Counted from the stretch's first letter, positions 34,391-43,603 are shown. The stretch: 64,000 bases of DNA from Chryseobacterium sp. GVT01B (GCF_019970045.1 NZ_JAHXYI010000002.1:186001-250000); one strand, 5' to 3'. Numbers and translations: made by a program. The notes: generated from the sequence alone by a model not told the origin.

Positions 34391-34514
34391 AAGTTTGAAG
34401 TTTTAAAAATCTTAAATATATTTTTCAGCCTTACAATTTTTGGAAAAAGAATTCTTCATTAAATATGAGAATTGATCCTCTCTACCTTTGTAGTTCTTAA
34501 TTTTGAAAAAACTA

Positions 34515-35015
34515 TCACTTTCGTATCTCAATTAAAATCGCTTTGTAATAAATATCTGCCCTTTCCTGCGAAAAATAATCTACGACGAGACCTGCCAATG
34601 CGAAATAGGTCAGCGCAATACCAATGCCCATCCACGTTGGGTTTCTGGTGCTCCAGAATATCAGAAGGGTGGCAAGGAAAAAGACCGTTGCTACAATTTT
34701 TGAAACTTTGTACCCATACTGGAAATCATCTACCCGTTTTTTTTCCAGTTTCGCAAACTCCACTTTATCTTTCTGATAGATTTGCGGTAGTTCCATCATA
34801 CGTTTCGGGTTGGAGTAAAGCATGCCGCCACCAATAGCGGAATAAATTGCCCCCGCAACGAGTAAAGGAATGAACAAAGCTTTTGCATTAGGTGTAGTAC
34901 CTGTTTTCCAAAAAAGAAAACCTGCCATTATTGTTATAATGCCGAATGCTACGATGAGTTTGGCTTCAAACAATTCGCCTTTTATCCAGTTGATGGTGTG
35001 TTGTATCAATTCCAT
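34515..35015 (-). CDS. Four-helix membrane protein, hypothetical
   Basis: A 166-residue protein with four predicted transmembrane segments (about 18-35, 46-66, 105-122, 128-146) and a charged cytoplasmic loop between the second and third pair (MELPQIYQKDKVEFAKLEKK). No family is recognised with certainty. It starts 10 nt after the upstream NAD(P)-binding gene stop, indicating one transcript with it and the SDR gene. Confidence 0.65.
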   Translation of the reverse strand: MELIQHTINWIKGELFEAKLIVAFGIITIMAGFLFWKTGTTPNAKALFIPLLVAGAIYSAIGGGMLYSNPKRMMELPQIYQKDKVEFAKLEKKRVDDFQYGYKVSKIVATVFFLATLLIFWSTRNPTWMGIGIALTYFALAGLVVDYFSQERADIYYKAILIEIRK

Positions 35016-35025
35016 AATATAATTT

Positions 35026-35682
35026 TTATATTTTTATTAATTGTATTTCGTTCAAAATTCTACCTGATTCCAATATATCTAAGCGTTCTGCGGGGTTTAA
35101 TGCATAATCCAGCATCAAATCAGCAAGGTCACTCACCGGTAAAGGTTTCATTTTCCTGAAAAGTCCTAATTTATTAAAAAAGCAAATGACATTAACCCCT
35201 ATTCTTTCTCCAATTCGATCAGTATTTGGGCGGATCAAAGGACCGGGGCGGAAAACCACAAGATTTTTAAATTTCAATTCTGTAATAGCTTTCTCCAGCT
35301 CACCCTTCATCCTTGAGTAAAAGATCGGCGATTTGTGATTCGCTGTAGATGAGGAGACCAATATAAAATAGGGTATTTTATTAGCTTTTGCGATTTTGGC
35401 AAATTCATACTGATAATCATAATCCACCCTGTGTTGGTTCTTCTTGCTTCCCACATTTCTAAGAGTCGTTCCCAGACAGGAAAATGCCACATCACCGTGA
35501 ACGACATCTTTCCATTGCCAGCTTTCTTCAAAATCTACGATTATCGTTTGTAATTTTTGGTTTTTCACCGGCAATGGTTTCCGAACGAGTGCCACGACCT
35601 CATCAAAAGCATCATTATTTAAAAGCCGGTTCAGCAATTCTTTCCCAGTGGCTCCGGAAGCTCCAATCAGAATAGCTTTCAT
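35026..35682 (-). CDS. NAD(P)-binding oxidoreductase (TIP30/HTATIP2-like atypical SDR)
   Basis: About 218 residues. The Rossmann motif LIGASGATGKELLNRLL stands at the N-terminus, CLGTTLRNVGSK and YFILVSSSTANHKSPIFYSR follow, then KGELEKAI, matching the TIP30/YbjT-like subgroup. It probably binds NADPH; the substrate is unknown. I start at 35682 because the longer ORF adds 12 residues before the Rossmann strand. It lies between the SDR and the membrane protein, all on the minus strand. Confidence 0.82.
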   Translation of the reverse strand: MKAILIGASGATGKELLNRLLNNDAFDEVVALVRKPLPVKNQKLQTIIVDFEESWQWKDVVHGDVAFSCLGTTLRNVGSKKNQHRVDYDYQYEFAKIAKANKIPYFILVSSSTANHKSPIFYSRMKGELEKAITELKFKNLVVFRPGPLIRPNTDRIGERIGVNVICFFNKLGLFRKMKPLPVSDLADLMLDYALNPAERLDILESGRILNEIQLIKI

Positions 35683-35737
35683 AATTCTCCTTTTTAAATT
35701 TAAACAAAATACAAACAACTCAGAAAGAAGAAACGGG

Positions 35738-36556
35738 CTAAGCCATTTTTGTAATCATGCTATCAAACATCCTGTCACTGAAATATTTACGCATCCACAA
35801 TACAGGACCTGCGAAATATCCTTTGGCATAGCGGGTTTTAGGTTTTGCTACTGTTGCTGCCTTCACAATTTCTTTAGCCAGCAATGCGGGCTCGGAAAGG
35901 TTTTTTCCGGAAGTGTACATTTGCTTCATGTTATCAGCGGTTTTATTAGCTCCTACCGCATATGCTCCGCTGCCTGATGTTTTCTTGAGGTTATCTGCCG
36001 CAATGCTTCCCCACTCAGTCTTGATTCCGCCCGGTTCTACAATTACCACATCAATCCCGAAAGGTTTGGTCTCGATTCTCAGACAGTCTGACCAGCCTTC
36101 CAAAGCATGTTTTGTGGCGTGATACCAGGCTCCGTAAGGCGTATAGATTTTCCCGCCAATGGATGAAATATTGACAATGCGACCAAAATGCTGTTTTCTC
36201 ATAGAAGGAAGAATCAACTGGGTAAGACGTGCCAAGCCAAATATATTGACCTCGAACTGTCTTTTTGCTTCTTCAATAGAGACATCCTCCACAGCTCCGT
36301 AAGAACCGTAGCCTGCATTATTGATGAGGATATCGATTTTACCTTCTTTCTGAAGTATCGTATTGACACAGTCGACAATGCTCTCGTCTTTGGTCAGGTC
36401 AAGTGAAATTACCGAAACACCTTTCGCTTCCAGAGATTTCATTTTATCTGTTCTTCTGGCAGCGCCATACACCTTATATCCTTTTTGACTTAATAAAACG
36501 GCTGTAATTTCTCCCATTCCGGAAGAAGCTCCTGTTACTAATGCTACTTTACTCAT
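35738..36556 (-). CDS. Short-chain dehydrogenase/reductase (classical SDR)
   Basis: About 272 residues. TGASSGMG is the cofactor loop, NNAGYG follows, and catalytic Ser and YHATK are visible (ISSIGGKIYTPYGAWYHATK), so it should be an active NADPH-dependent oxidoreductase. The start at 36556 gives MSKVALVTGASSG; the longer ORF would add 47 residues crossing the promoter. A weak -7 (GAACTTTG, 36584-36577) and the shared operator-like motif at 36611-36633 lie just upstream. Confidence 0.88.
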   Translation of the reverse strand: MSKVALVTGASSGMGEITAVLLSQKGYKVYGAARRTDKMKSLEAKGVSVISLDLTKDESIVDCVNTILQKEGKIDILINNAGYGSYGAVEDVSIEEAKRQFEVNIFGLARLTQLILPSMRKQHFGRIVNISSIGGKIYTPYGAWYHATKHALEGWSDCLRIETKPFGIDVVIVEPGGIKTEWGSIAADNLKKTSGSGAYAVGANKTADNMKQMYTSGKNLSEPALLAKEIVKAATVAKPKTRYAKGYFAGPVLWMRKYFSDRMFDSMITKMA

Positions 36557-37040
36557 AGTATTGATTTTTATTGGTACAAAGTTCTGATTTATTAAGATCA
36601 TCTGATAAGACAAATCCACTATTGTTGTATACAAATCCATTATGCTTTTGTAGAAATTCCTTTGATTTTGATCAAAAATTAAATAATAAAACCTCACAAA
36701 CTAAAAAGTCTGTAAGGTTCTATTATTATAAAACGAAATATTTTTTAAAAATACTTCAAAGCGCCCGTCCTTTTCAATAATTCCCCACTACCAGCTGTTT
36801 TCAATAGCAAACTGAGCCATATTCTCGAGCTCATCATACAAAAATTGGTTTCTCTACATTTTCAAACTCAGGGTATTCCCAAAATCACCGAATCACGAAG
36901 TAATAATAACTTAATTATCAGTGTTTTGATTTTCATGTAAATCTATTTTCTATGAATATATGGAACCGCCTTTCTTCATTAGCCTTTACTTCCGGATTCT
37001 ACCAATGACGATTCCATAATTTGAATTAATTTTAAAATTT
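36557..37040. other. Intergenic region with promoter, hairpin and decayed ORF
   Basis: It holds the SDR promoter and operator motif, an imperfect hairpin at 36690-36719 facing the minus strand, and minus-strand fragments in two frames between about 36780 and 37015. The fragments are EYPEFENVEKPIFV and then DELENMAQFAIENSW with a stop. They look like the 3' end of a lost gene, family not recognised. Confidence 0.4.
36611..36633 (-). promoter_or_regulatory. Operator-like motif, copy 1 (upstream of the SDR gene)
   Basis: Minus strand TGTATACAACAA, two bases, GTGGATTTG-type sequence. It shares 21 of 23 bases with copy 2 at 37583-37605. It lies 26 nt upstream of the weak -7 element. A second partial half-site, CAAATCCAT (plus strand), follows at 36633. 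Confidence 0.6.
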
Positions 37041-37478
37041 TTACTTAATTCTGTGGAATGTTGCTGTCTTTCCAAGCAATGACACTCCCATAAAGCCACG
37101 AAGATTCATCTTCCCATCTTTAACCCAGGCTTTACATTTGTAAGTGTCTCCGCTTGGTGCATTGTATATCTTACCGTCCACATACTCTTCTCCGTCCCAT
37201 ATAAGTCCTGTGAGGCTGATAATTCCTATCAAATCTCTTGAACGGAGTTTTACATCCGGATTTTTGGTGTCTTTTTTAGAGGTCACCCCATCTTTCTCAA
37301 CAATCTGGTTGCCCCAAAGGTATCTGCCATAATATTTGTCACCTTGTTTAAAGATTTCCATCTTCACATCTTTTTTGTCAGACTCCCATTTTCCCAATAT
37401 GGCATCCGCTTTGTCCTGTGCAAAAGTTCTACCGGCAAAAGCCAGCATCAATACGAATAAGATTTTTAATGTTTTCAT
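37041..37478 (-). CDS. DUF2147 secreted protein
   Basis: A 145-residue protein with a signal peptide (to RTFAQ) and a lipocalin-like DUF2147 domain: ILGKWESDKKDVKMEIFKQG, KYYGRYLWG, and GKIYNAPSGDTYKCKAWVKDGKMNLRGF. It is expected in the periplasm; the ligand is unknown. The promoter has the same motif and spacing as the SDR gene, so both are probably controlled by one regulator. Confidence 0.88.
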   Translation of the reverse strand: MKTLKILFVLMLAFAGRTFAQDKADAILGKWESDKKDVKMEIFKQGDKYYGRYLWGNQIVEKDGVTSKKDTKNPDVKLRSRDLIGIISLTGLIWDGEEYVDGKIYNAPSGDTYKCKAWVKDGKMNLRGFMGVSLLGKTATFHRIK

Positions 37479-37981
37479 TGCTATAAAATTTAATGGTTAA
37501 AAATTGGTTGATTAATGTAAAATATCCATTGCTTCAACATACTGATGCAAAGATGACAATAACAGTATTGAGGGAGATAATACAAATCCACGGTTGTTGT
37601 ATACATTTTACAGAAATGCAGCGGTTTGAAAAAGGGTATTTGCGTTCTATATGAGTGTAAAAGAATTATGAAAAAAGATCCCAGATTATATATGGCAAAA
37701 AATCTTAGCCCGAAAGAGTTAATCTTTCAGGCGATTACAAGAGATGGAATCAGACTAAACCATGGATAATGACTGTCGAATATTTGACCGAATATGATTA
37801 TTCAGGACACAGAAGTAATATATTTCAGTTACTATTGAAATATCAGAATTTATAAACTTTCAACAAGGGTAAAATGATACTAATTAATATTTAATGATTT
37901 GCTCTGTCCAGGTTGGACCTGTAATATAGAACATTCCACCTTTATAATGAACGGGTTCGATTCCCATCTGATATAATTTAC
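37479..37981. other. Intergenic region upstream of DUF2147
   Basis: It contains the weak -7 element CATCTTTG (minus strand, 37555-37548) and the operator-like motif. Beyond about 37620 only short fragments are seen, including a 27-codon minus-strand ORF at 37884-37967 (begins MGIEPVHYKGG, contains FYITGPTWTEQI) that reads like a gene tail but is unidentified. Confidence 0.4.
37583..37605 (-). promoter_or_regulatory. Operator-like motif, copy 2 (upstream of the DUF2147 gene)
   Basis: CAAATCCAC, two bases, TTGTTGTATACA on the plus strand. It is the same block as copy 1 and lies 27 nt upstream of CATCTTTG, almost the same spacing. Confidence 0.6.
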
Positions 37982-38920
37982 TTAAGGAATAACCACAACC
38001 ACTTTACCAACCGTCCTACCCGACTCCAATTGAAGATGTGCTTCTTTCATTTCTTCAAAAGAAAATATTTTAGAGATATGTGGTTTAATAGCTCCACTTT
38101 CTAAAAGAGATGCAATTTCTTTCATATGTTCACCGTTGGATCTTACCAAAATGAAATAGCCGTTTATACCTTTTGATTTAACTTTTTCTATAATTTCTTC
38201 ATTCAGTCCCGTGGGAATACTTATGATAGTTCCACCCGATTTAGTGACCTCAGTCGAATGATCAATATTATTCCCTCCAATAGTATCCAAAACAAAATCA
38301 TATTCAGGTTTTTGTTTAGACCAATCATAAGTATGATAATCGATATAATGGTCTACTCCTAAACTCAATACAAAGTCTTTATTTTTTTCAGATGATGTTC
38401 CGGTAACTGTTGCTCCCAAATATTTTGCAAGCTGTACTGCGAAATGTCCTACTCCTCCGGAAGCAGCATGAATGAGTACATTCTGCTTTTTTTGAACTTT
38501 CCCGTTAACGACTAATGCCTGCCAAGCCGTTAGTGCCGCTAAAGTTGAAACAGCAGTTTCTTCAAAGGAAATATTTTTAGGTTTAATAGCTAGTTGAGAA
38601 GCAGGTGCTGCAACATATTCTGCATATGCATTACCATTTCCCGGAAAATTGACCATTGCAAAAACCTCATCTCCGGTTTTAAAATCCGGGCTGCTGCTTT
38701 TCTCCACAATACCCGAAATATCCCACCCCAAAACAAGAGGATCATCTTTTTTCATCAGATTATACATCCCTTCTCCTTTTCTGGTTTTTGTATCTACAGG
38801 ATTGATACTAATGGCTTTTACTTTTATCAAAACTTCATCCGAACTAATCTCAGGAATCGGGAGTTCTATGTATTCCAATTGGTCAACATCTCCAGTTGCT
38901 TTCAATATAATTGCTTTCAT
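37982..38920 (-). CDS. NADP-dependent quinone oxidoreductase/zinc-type alcohol dehydrogenase family
   Basis: A 312-residue medium-chain reductase. The N-terminal GroES-like half (AIILKATGDVDQLEYIELP, GWDISGIVE) precedes a Rossmann half with the ASGGVGHFAVQLAKYLGA loop. The catalytic-zinc Cys/His set is absent, so it is of the quinone-oxidoreductase type. Its ATG overlaps the stop of the upstream crotonase gene by one base, and the two are co-transcribed. Confidence 0.87.
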   Translation of the reverse strand: MKAIILKATGDVDQLEYIELPIPEISSDEVLIKVKAISINPVDTKTRKGEGMYNLMKKDDPLVLGWDISGIVEKSSSPDFKTGDEVFAMVNFPGNGNAYAEYVAAPASQLAIKPKNISFEETAVSTLAALTAWQALVVNGKVQKKQNVLIHAASGGVGHFAVQLAKYLGATVTGTSSEKNKDFVLSLGVDHYIDYHTYDWSKQKPEYDFVLDTIGGNNIDHSTEVTKSGGTIISIPTGLNEEIIEKVKSKGINGYFILVRSNGEHMKEIASLLESGAIKPHISKIFSFEEMKEAHLQLESGRTVGKVVVVIP

Positions 38921-39723
38921 TATAAATATTTACCTAAGTTTAATTCAACATCACCATACGTCTGTAATCCCTGATCCAGCAGATTTTTGATTCTGCCTCT
39001 GGCTTCTGGCTCTGTAAGGGAAGCAAAAAATTTGGTTTGGGTTTCCATTATGTGCTCATTTCTCGGAATAATTACCCTTTCATTCATAATAGATTTTATG
39101 CTTGTAATAATTTTCTTATCGAAAGAAGCAATCCTATTTGCCAGATTTTCTACAAATGCATCCAATTCATTATCTGGAAAAGCCCTGTTAATCCAGCCGT
39201 AATCTGCGGCTGTTTCCGCATCAAAATCATCACCACTCAGGATAATTTCCAAAGCTCTGGCTTTACCGGTAAGAAGATGTAATCGCTCTAATCCACCACC
39301 TCCGGGGAACGAACCAATTCCTATTTCCGGCTGTGCAAAGAATGCTTTTTCCTTGCTTGCAAAACGCATATCAAAAGCCTGAATAAATTCACTTCCAAGA
39401 CCTCTTGCCCGTCCTCTGATAGATGCAATACTTACAAACGGAGCCTGCTCAAGACGCTTGGCAACATCCGGCCAGGAAATAGACAGTCCAGTTTCTCCGG
39501 TGCCTTTTGGAAATTCAAAAATATTGATCAATTCTGCGTGTGCCACATAGAAATCCGGATTTGCACTTTCGAACACCACAACCTTCAGATTTTCATTGGC
39601 TTCCAATTCACTCATTAATTCTCTTAATTGGACAGAAAATTCAGGGTCGAAAATATTTACCGGAGGATTATCTATTGTTACTTTCCAGTAGCTCTCACTT
39701 ATTTTTTGTGTAGTAAAAATCAT
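38920..39723 (-). CDS. Enoyl-CoA hydratase/isomerase (crotonase) family protein
   Basis: About 267 residues with a crotonase fold: IDNPPVNIFDPEF, VVFESANPDFYVAHAEL, and RGRARGLGSEFIQAFDMRFA around the oxyanion hole. The usual catalytic Glu pair is only partly recognisable (FAQPEIGIGSFPGGGG), so it may be a non-hydratase crotonase. The start at 39723 is chosen over an ORF 23 residues longer. TTGTACAA at 39781 and TAATTTTG (minus strand, 39779-39772) mark its promoter. Confidence 0.82.
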   Translation of the reverse strand: MIFTTQKISESYWKVTIDNPPVNIFDPEFSVQLRELMSELEANENLKVVVFESANPDFYVAHAELINIFEFPKGTGETGLSISWPDVAKRLEQAPFVSIASIRGRARGLGSEFIQAFDMRFASKEKAFFAQPEIGIGSFPGGGGLERLHLLTGKARALEIILSGDDFDAETAADYGWINRAFPDNELDAFVENLANRIASFDKKIITSIKSIMNERVIIPRNEHIMETQTKFFASLTEPEARGRIKNLLDQGLQTYGDVELNLGKYL

Positions 39724-39821
39724 AGTAATAATTTTAAATGATGTAATCTTAAAAACATTTTTTTGTCTGTTCAAAATTAATTGTACAAACACTGGATTTT
39801 TAACACAAATCGGGGAATATC

Positions 39822-40718
39822 TTATATTTTTCTCTGATTTCTGATTTCTGTTGGTGAGATGCCTTTGATATTTTTAAAAAATCTTGAGAAATATGGAACG
39901 TTTGTAAAACCCAATTGATAAGCCACATCGCTAATATTCATATCTGTCTGAAGTAATAAAATTTCAGCCTGCTCAATCATAAACTCCTGAATAAAACTGA
40001 TTGTACTTTTCCCGGTTTCTGCACGCATAAGGTCTGTAAGATAGTTAGAAGACATGTTAAGCTCTTCGGCAACAGATGAAACAGTAGGAAAACCAGAAAC
40101 AGGTTTTGATAAATCTTTATAACGGTTTTGCAGTAAGCTTTTTAACTTTGAAGAAACCGAAACAGCCTTTGTTGCTTTGTTTTTAAATTGTCTTTCATAA
40201 AAAGCATCTGCATATGAAAGAACAACATTTAATAGTGAAAGAATAATATTGATGTTTGCATTAACTTTATTTTCAAGCAGCTCTATATGTATTCTTGTAA
40301 AAAGCCAGGTGATAATCTCTTCTTCCTCCGCTGTCATAAATAAAGCATCATTAATCTCATAGCTGAAATATTTGTACTGATGGATCTTGGCTGCAATTGG
40401 ATTTTGTTTGATCAGATCAGGATGAAAGACAAACGCATAACCGTCCCAGAAAGTCAGGCTGTCCCAGGAAACAACCTGTCCCGGTTCACTAAAAAGCATT
40501 AACCCATTCTCGGTATAATATTTACTATTTCCGTAATTGATGTCTCCGGTAAAATTTTTCTTTAATGAAATTTTGAAGAGATTTACCTGTATCTCGTCAC
40601 TCGACTGTGGAAAATTCGGGATCGCCTGTTTACATACTCTACTATCCATCATTGGATGCAAAGGTTCAGTAAGATTAAGATATTTATTATAGGTTGTTAA
40701 ATCACTAAAGGTTTTCAT
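39822..40718 (-). CDS. AraC-family transcriptional regulator
   Basis: A 298-residue protein: an N-terminal sensing part of about 190 residues, then two helix-turn-helix units (FPTVSSVAEELNMSSNYLTD; DVAYQLGFTNVPYFSRFFKN; ISPTEIR). It is upstream of the crotonase-reductase pair on the same strand and is their likely regulator by position. Confidence 0.9.
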   Translation of the reverse strand: MKTFSDLTTYNKYLNLTEPLHPMMDSRVCKQAIPNFPQSSDEIQVNLFKISLKKNFTGDINYGNSKYYTENGLMLFSEPGQVVSWDSLTFWDGYAFVFHPDLIKQNPIAAKIHQYKYFSYEINDALFMTAEEEEIITWLFTRIHIELLENKVNANINIILSLLNVVLSYADAFYERQFKNKATKAVSVSSKLKSLLQNRYKDLSKPVSGFPTVSSVAEELNMSSNYLTDLMRAETGKSTISFIQEFMIEQAEILLLQTDMNISDVAYQLGFTNVPYFSRFFKNIKGISPTEIRNQRKI

Positions 40719-41001
40719 TTAACAAAAATGCGAAATTGTTATGAATTTTAAATTGAGCTGAGTTATTTGATTTCGTTTTTTTGTTCTTTACAAGACAAAC
40801 ACTGGCAAATAAAGAGTTATTGTTCCGGTATGGCTAAATTGCAATAAGTTTGCAATACAATAGCTTGCAGAGTTTATAAAATACTTTTAAGTAATGTGTT
40901 AACAAGTAATTTATTATTGATACGATTCCCAGTCAATATTATCTTTTGCCCATTGCTTGGCAGAGGTTGTCGGAATCTGTTTTTGCCATTAAATGTCTTT
41001 T
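40719..41001. other. Intergenic and decayed region
   Basis: From about 40914 the minus strand reads WQKQIPTTSAKQWAKDN and on to a stop near 40916, which looks like a true gene end. It is out of frame with the ORF above it. See the fragment at 41002-41229. Confidence 0.4.
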
Positions 41002-41229
41002 CTAATGGCCAGGAAACACCTCTTCCCGCTCCAAATATGGAACGGTATTTTTTAACGAAATTGGTGGGATCATTTTTAGATCATTGGCTATTTCATTGAT
41101 ATCATTTTTGTGGAATGCACTGATACTTACCAAAACCGTCTCTCCTTTTGAATAGTTTCCCAATACTCTCTGAATTCTTTTAGATTGTAAAAAAGTGCGG
41201 TAGAGAAAAGGTATAGAGCATAGTGCCAA
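40916..41229 (-). pseudogene. Unidentified broken gene fragment
   Basis: A 75-codon minus-strand ORF with a TTG start (41229-41002, contains LGNYSKGETVLVSISAFHKN) ends at EVFPGH. In another frame a 24-residue tail ending NIDWESYQ follows. The tail resembles the C-terminus of NAD(P)-binding oxidoreductases, but the main part is not recognised. Probably a remnant with a frameshift; it may also be chance ORFs. Confidence 0.3.
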
Positions 41230-41264
41230 TATTATTAATCACTTCTTTTGTACTATGATTAATA

Positions 41265-42139
41265 TTAAGCTTTCAGAAAACCCTGCACATATTTTATGGC
41301 ATCCTTACCAATTTCTTCAGGTGAATTGTGTCCGCTGTAATCAAATTTTACTTTGATGTTATTTTGAAACACACTACCCCATTTGGCAAGGAAAGGTTCC
41401 GGAAAGGCTTTATCTTTCATTCCCCATAGTAATAGTACAGGAAGCTCCTTGATTCGGTCTCTTTTATTCCATAAGCTACTCAACCATTCATCTTCAGCCA
41501 GGAAGGATCTTGGGAAAATCCAGGTTCCTTTTCTGGTTTTAGCATAAGGGAATGGCTTAACATAATGCTGATGAATAGCTTTTGAATAGTTTTTTTATCT
41601 CCGAGATCCATCTTCATTAATACCTTCGGAAAGAAGTTAAAATATCTGCAGAGATTCCTTCCCAAAGCTGATCCCATAAATTTACTAAAACCACTCAGGG
41701 TTTTATCATCTTTGACTGACCAAAACCAGCTGTTGAAGACAATAAACCTTCTTATATTATCAGGATGATTCTGTGCATAATCCATTCCTATCGGGCCACC
41801 CCAATCATGAATTATCAGGGTGATATCATTCAGCTTAAGTGCAGAGATAACGGATTCTAAATTTTCAGCATGAAACTGCGGAAGGTAAGATACCTGATAT
41901 GGCTTATCTGAAAGCCCAAATCCAATATGATCAATTGCGATACAACGGTGTGTTTTGCTAAAGTGTTTAATAAGTTCACGATATCCAAAAGACCAGTTGG
42001 GATTACCATGCACAAACAAAAGGACCTCACCTTCTCCCTCATCAATGTAGTGGATTTTTCCATATCTGGATTCAATAAAATTAGAATGGAAAGGATATTC
42101 TTCCTGATTTAACCAATCCGTATTCATTATACTTTTCAT
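41265..42139 (-). pseudogene. Haloalkane-dehalogenase-like alpha/beta hydrolase, frameshifted
   Basis: The first about 180 residues (from MKSIMNTDWL; HGNPNWSFGYRELI; nucleophile Asp in IIHDWGGPIG) match the DhlA/DhaA-type hydrolases. Reading then shifts. The original frame continues to a stop at 41480 (SQDPSWLKMNG), while a second frame gives IHQHYVKPFPYAKTRKGTW, WIFPRSFLAEDEWLSSLWNK and VLLLWGMKDKAFPEP to the end at 41265, including the His in DYSGHNSPEE. One added base in the A7 run at 41590-41596 would join both into a normal protein of about 291 residues. Confidence 0.8.
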
Positions 42140-42151
42140 TTTTAGTTTTTT

Positions 42152-43033
42152 TTAAAATAAAATTTTAGCGAATTCGTCTGCAAACTTTTTAAAGCCGGTA
42201 GCCCCGGGCAATACACGCTGACTTTCTTTAAAATAGGCTCTCAGCAAAACTCCTTCCCTTAAAGCAATTCCCATATCTATAATATATGTATGGGCCATTT
42301 CAGGACTCATTCCCTGCTTTAAAAGACTTTCAAGCAATTGCTGATCGGGAAATTCAACCCATCGCAAATCCGGAATATTTATGGTCTTTCCCAAAGTTTC
42401 TGCAATTTCTTTTCCTGTAATTTCATCACTTACTACATACAAACTACTTTTCTTACTAAAATTACGATGATGTAATGCTTCAAATGCCACCTGCGCTATA
42501 TCATGAGGATGAGAAAGAGGCAGGATGATATTTCCACCGAAATTATTGCCGATGATATGTTGCTGACATATCATATCGGCCGACCCATAAAAATTGGAAT
42601 AAAATAGTCCTGGCCTTAGATGCAATACGCTGGTTCCGTCAATAGAATCAAATTGCTTTTCGTTATGGTAATTGGCTCCCGCCGGACCAGGTCCATCCGG
42701 GAGATGGGAACCGATACCACTTAAGTTAACGACATACGGAACACTATTTTCCTTAACTGCCTTTACATAGACATCTCCTACTTTCTTTATTTCTGCCGCT
42801 GTTCCATAACTTGGCGGAACCATTGTATATACAGCATCTGAATTTTTAAATGCATTATTGATAAAGTGCTCATCATCCAACCTGCCAACAAGGGCTGTGG
42901 CTCCGAGGGCCTTGATTTCCCTTATTCTTTCCTGCCTTGAGGAAATAACATATACATCATGACCAGCATTGACTAATTTTTCTGTCAGAATTCCGCTGAT
43001 GTTTCCTAATGACCCTGTGACTGTAACTTTCAT
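42152..43033 (-). CDS. NmrA-family NAD(P)-binding protein
   Basis: A 293-residue protein with an N-terminal nucleotide loop (VTVTGSLGNISGILTEKL), GATALVGRLDD and AVYTMVPPSYG, and a C-terminal substrate part. It resembles the NmrA/azoreductase-like SDR group that is often controlled by HxlR regulators for quinone or electrophile stress. It is divergent from the HxlR gene, with mirrored overlapping promoters between them. The dehalogenase-like pseudogene follows 12 nt downstream and is probably in its operon. Confidence 0.85.
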   Translation of the reverse strand: MKVTVTGSLGNISGILTEKLVNAGHDVYVISSRQERIREIKALGATALVGRLDDEHFINNAFKNSDAVYTMVPPSYGTAAEIKKVGDVYVKAVKENSVPYVVNLSGIGSHLPDGPGPAGANYHNEKQFDSIDGTSVLHLRPGLFYSNFYGSADMICQQHIIGNNFGGNIILPLSHPHDIAQVAFEALHHRNFSKKSSLYVVSDEITGKEIAETLGKTINIPDLRWVEFPDQQLLESLLKQGMSPEMAHTYIIDMGIALREGVLLRAYFKESQRVLPGATGFKKFADEFAKILF

Positions 43034-43054
43034 ATTATTAAAGGTTTAAAATTA

Positions 43055-43090
43055 TTGTACAAATCTAATTTTATACTTACTTTTGTACAA
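43055..43090. promoter_or_regulatory. Divergent overlapping promoters with two TTGTACAA palindromes
   Basis: Plus promoter: TTG 43055-57, 20-bp spacer, TACTTTTG 43078-85. Minus promoter: TTG, 20-bp spacer, TAGATTTG (43067-43060). The 8-bp palindrome TTGTACAA occurs at 43055-43062 and 43083-43090, 28 bp apart. Each copy covers elements of both promoters, so one HxlR dimer pair could control both genes. Confidence 0.7.
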
Positions 43091-43115
43091 GTACTGACCC
43101 CATAGTAGGTATAAA

Positions 43116-43523
43116 ATGACAGCAATAAAAAAGACTTCCGTTATACAGGAAAATAAGGGTAATGCCCACATATCATGTCCTGTCACTTTTGTTATGGAAA
43201 AAATTGGTGGCTATTGGAAACCGATCATTATGTTCAATCTTTTATCTGGTGAAAAAAGGTACAGTGAGCTTAAAAGGTCAATTGATACCATAACAGAAAA
43301 GGTTCTGATCCAGCAATTGAAACAGTTGGAAAGCGATGGGCTCCTGATCAGAAAGTCAAGACCAGTAGTACCACCACACGTTACCTATGAGCTCTCAACG
43401 GCAGGAAAAGAACTATATCCTGTGCTTCGTGAAATGGCCATTTGGGCTACTAACCACGGGGAATCTTATCAATCGCAGTTTAGAAAGCAAATGAAGGATT
43501 TTCCAGAAATTGAATCGGTATGA
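43116..43523 (+). CDS. HxlR-family winged-helix transcriptional regulator
   Basis: A 135-residue protein. ISCPVTFVMEKIGGYWKPII is the typical start (Cys followed by a helix), SGEKRYSELKRSIDTITEKV the recognition region, and SDGLLIRKSRPVVPPHVTYELS the wing. The Cys in ISCPV is at the position of the redox-sensing Cys of YodB/HypR-type members. It is divergent from the NmrA gene and the palindromes between them are its likely target. Confidence 0.9.
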   Translation: MTAIKKTSVIQENKGNAHISCPVTFVMEKIGGYWKPIIMFNLLSGEKRYSELKRSIDTITEKVLIQQLKQLESDGLLIRKSRPVVPPHVTYELSTAGKELYPVLREMAIWATNHGESYQSQFRKQMKDFPEIESV

Positions 43524-43603
43524 TTGCTGATCTTTGTTCAGGCATCTTTTGCCGATGACGATATACTTAAATGCACCGGATCATATTTATATAAATTTTG
43601 GAA

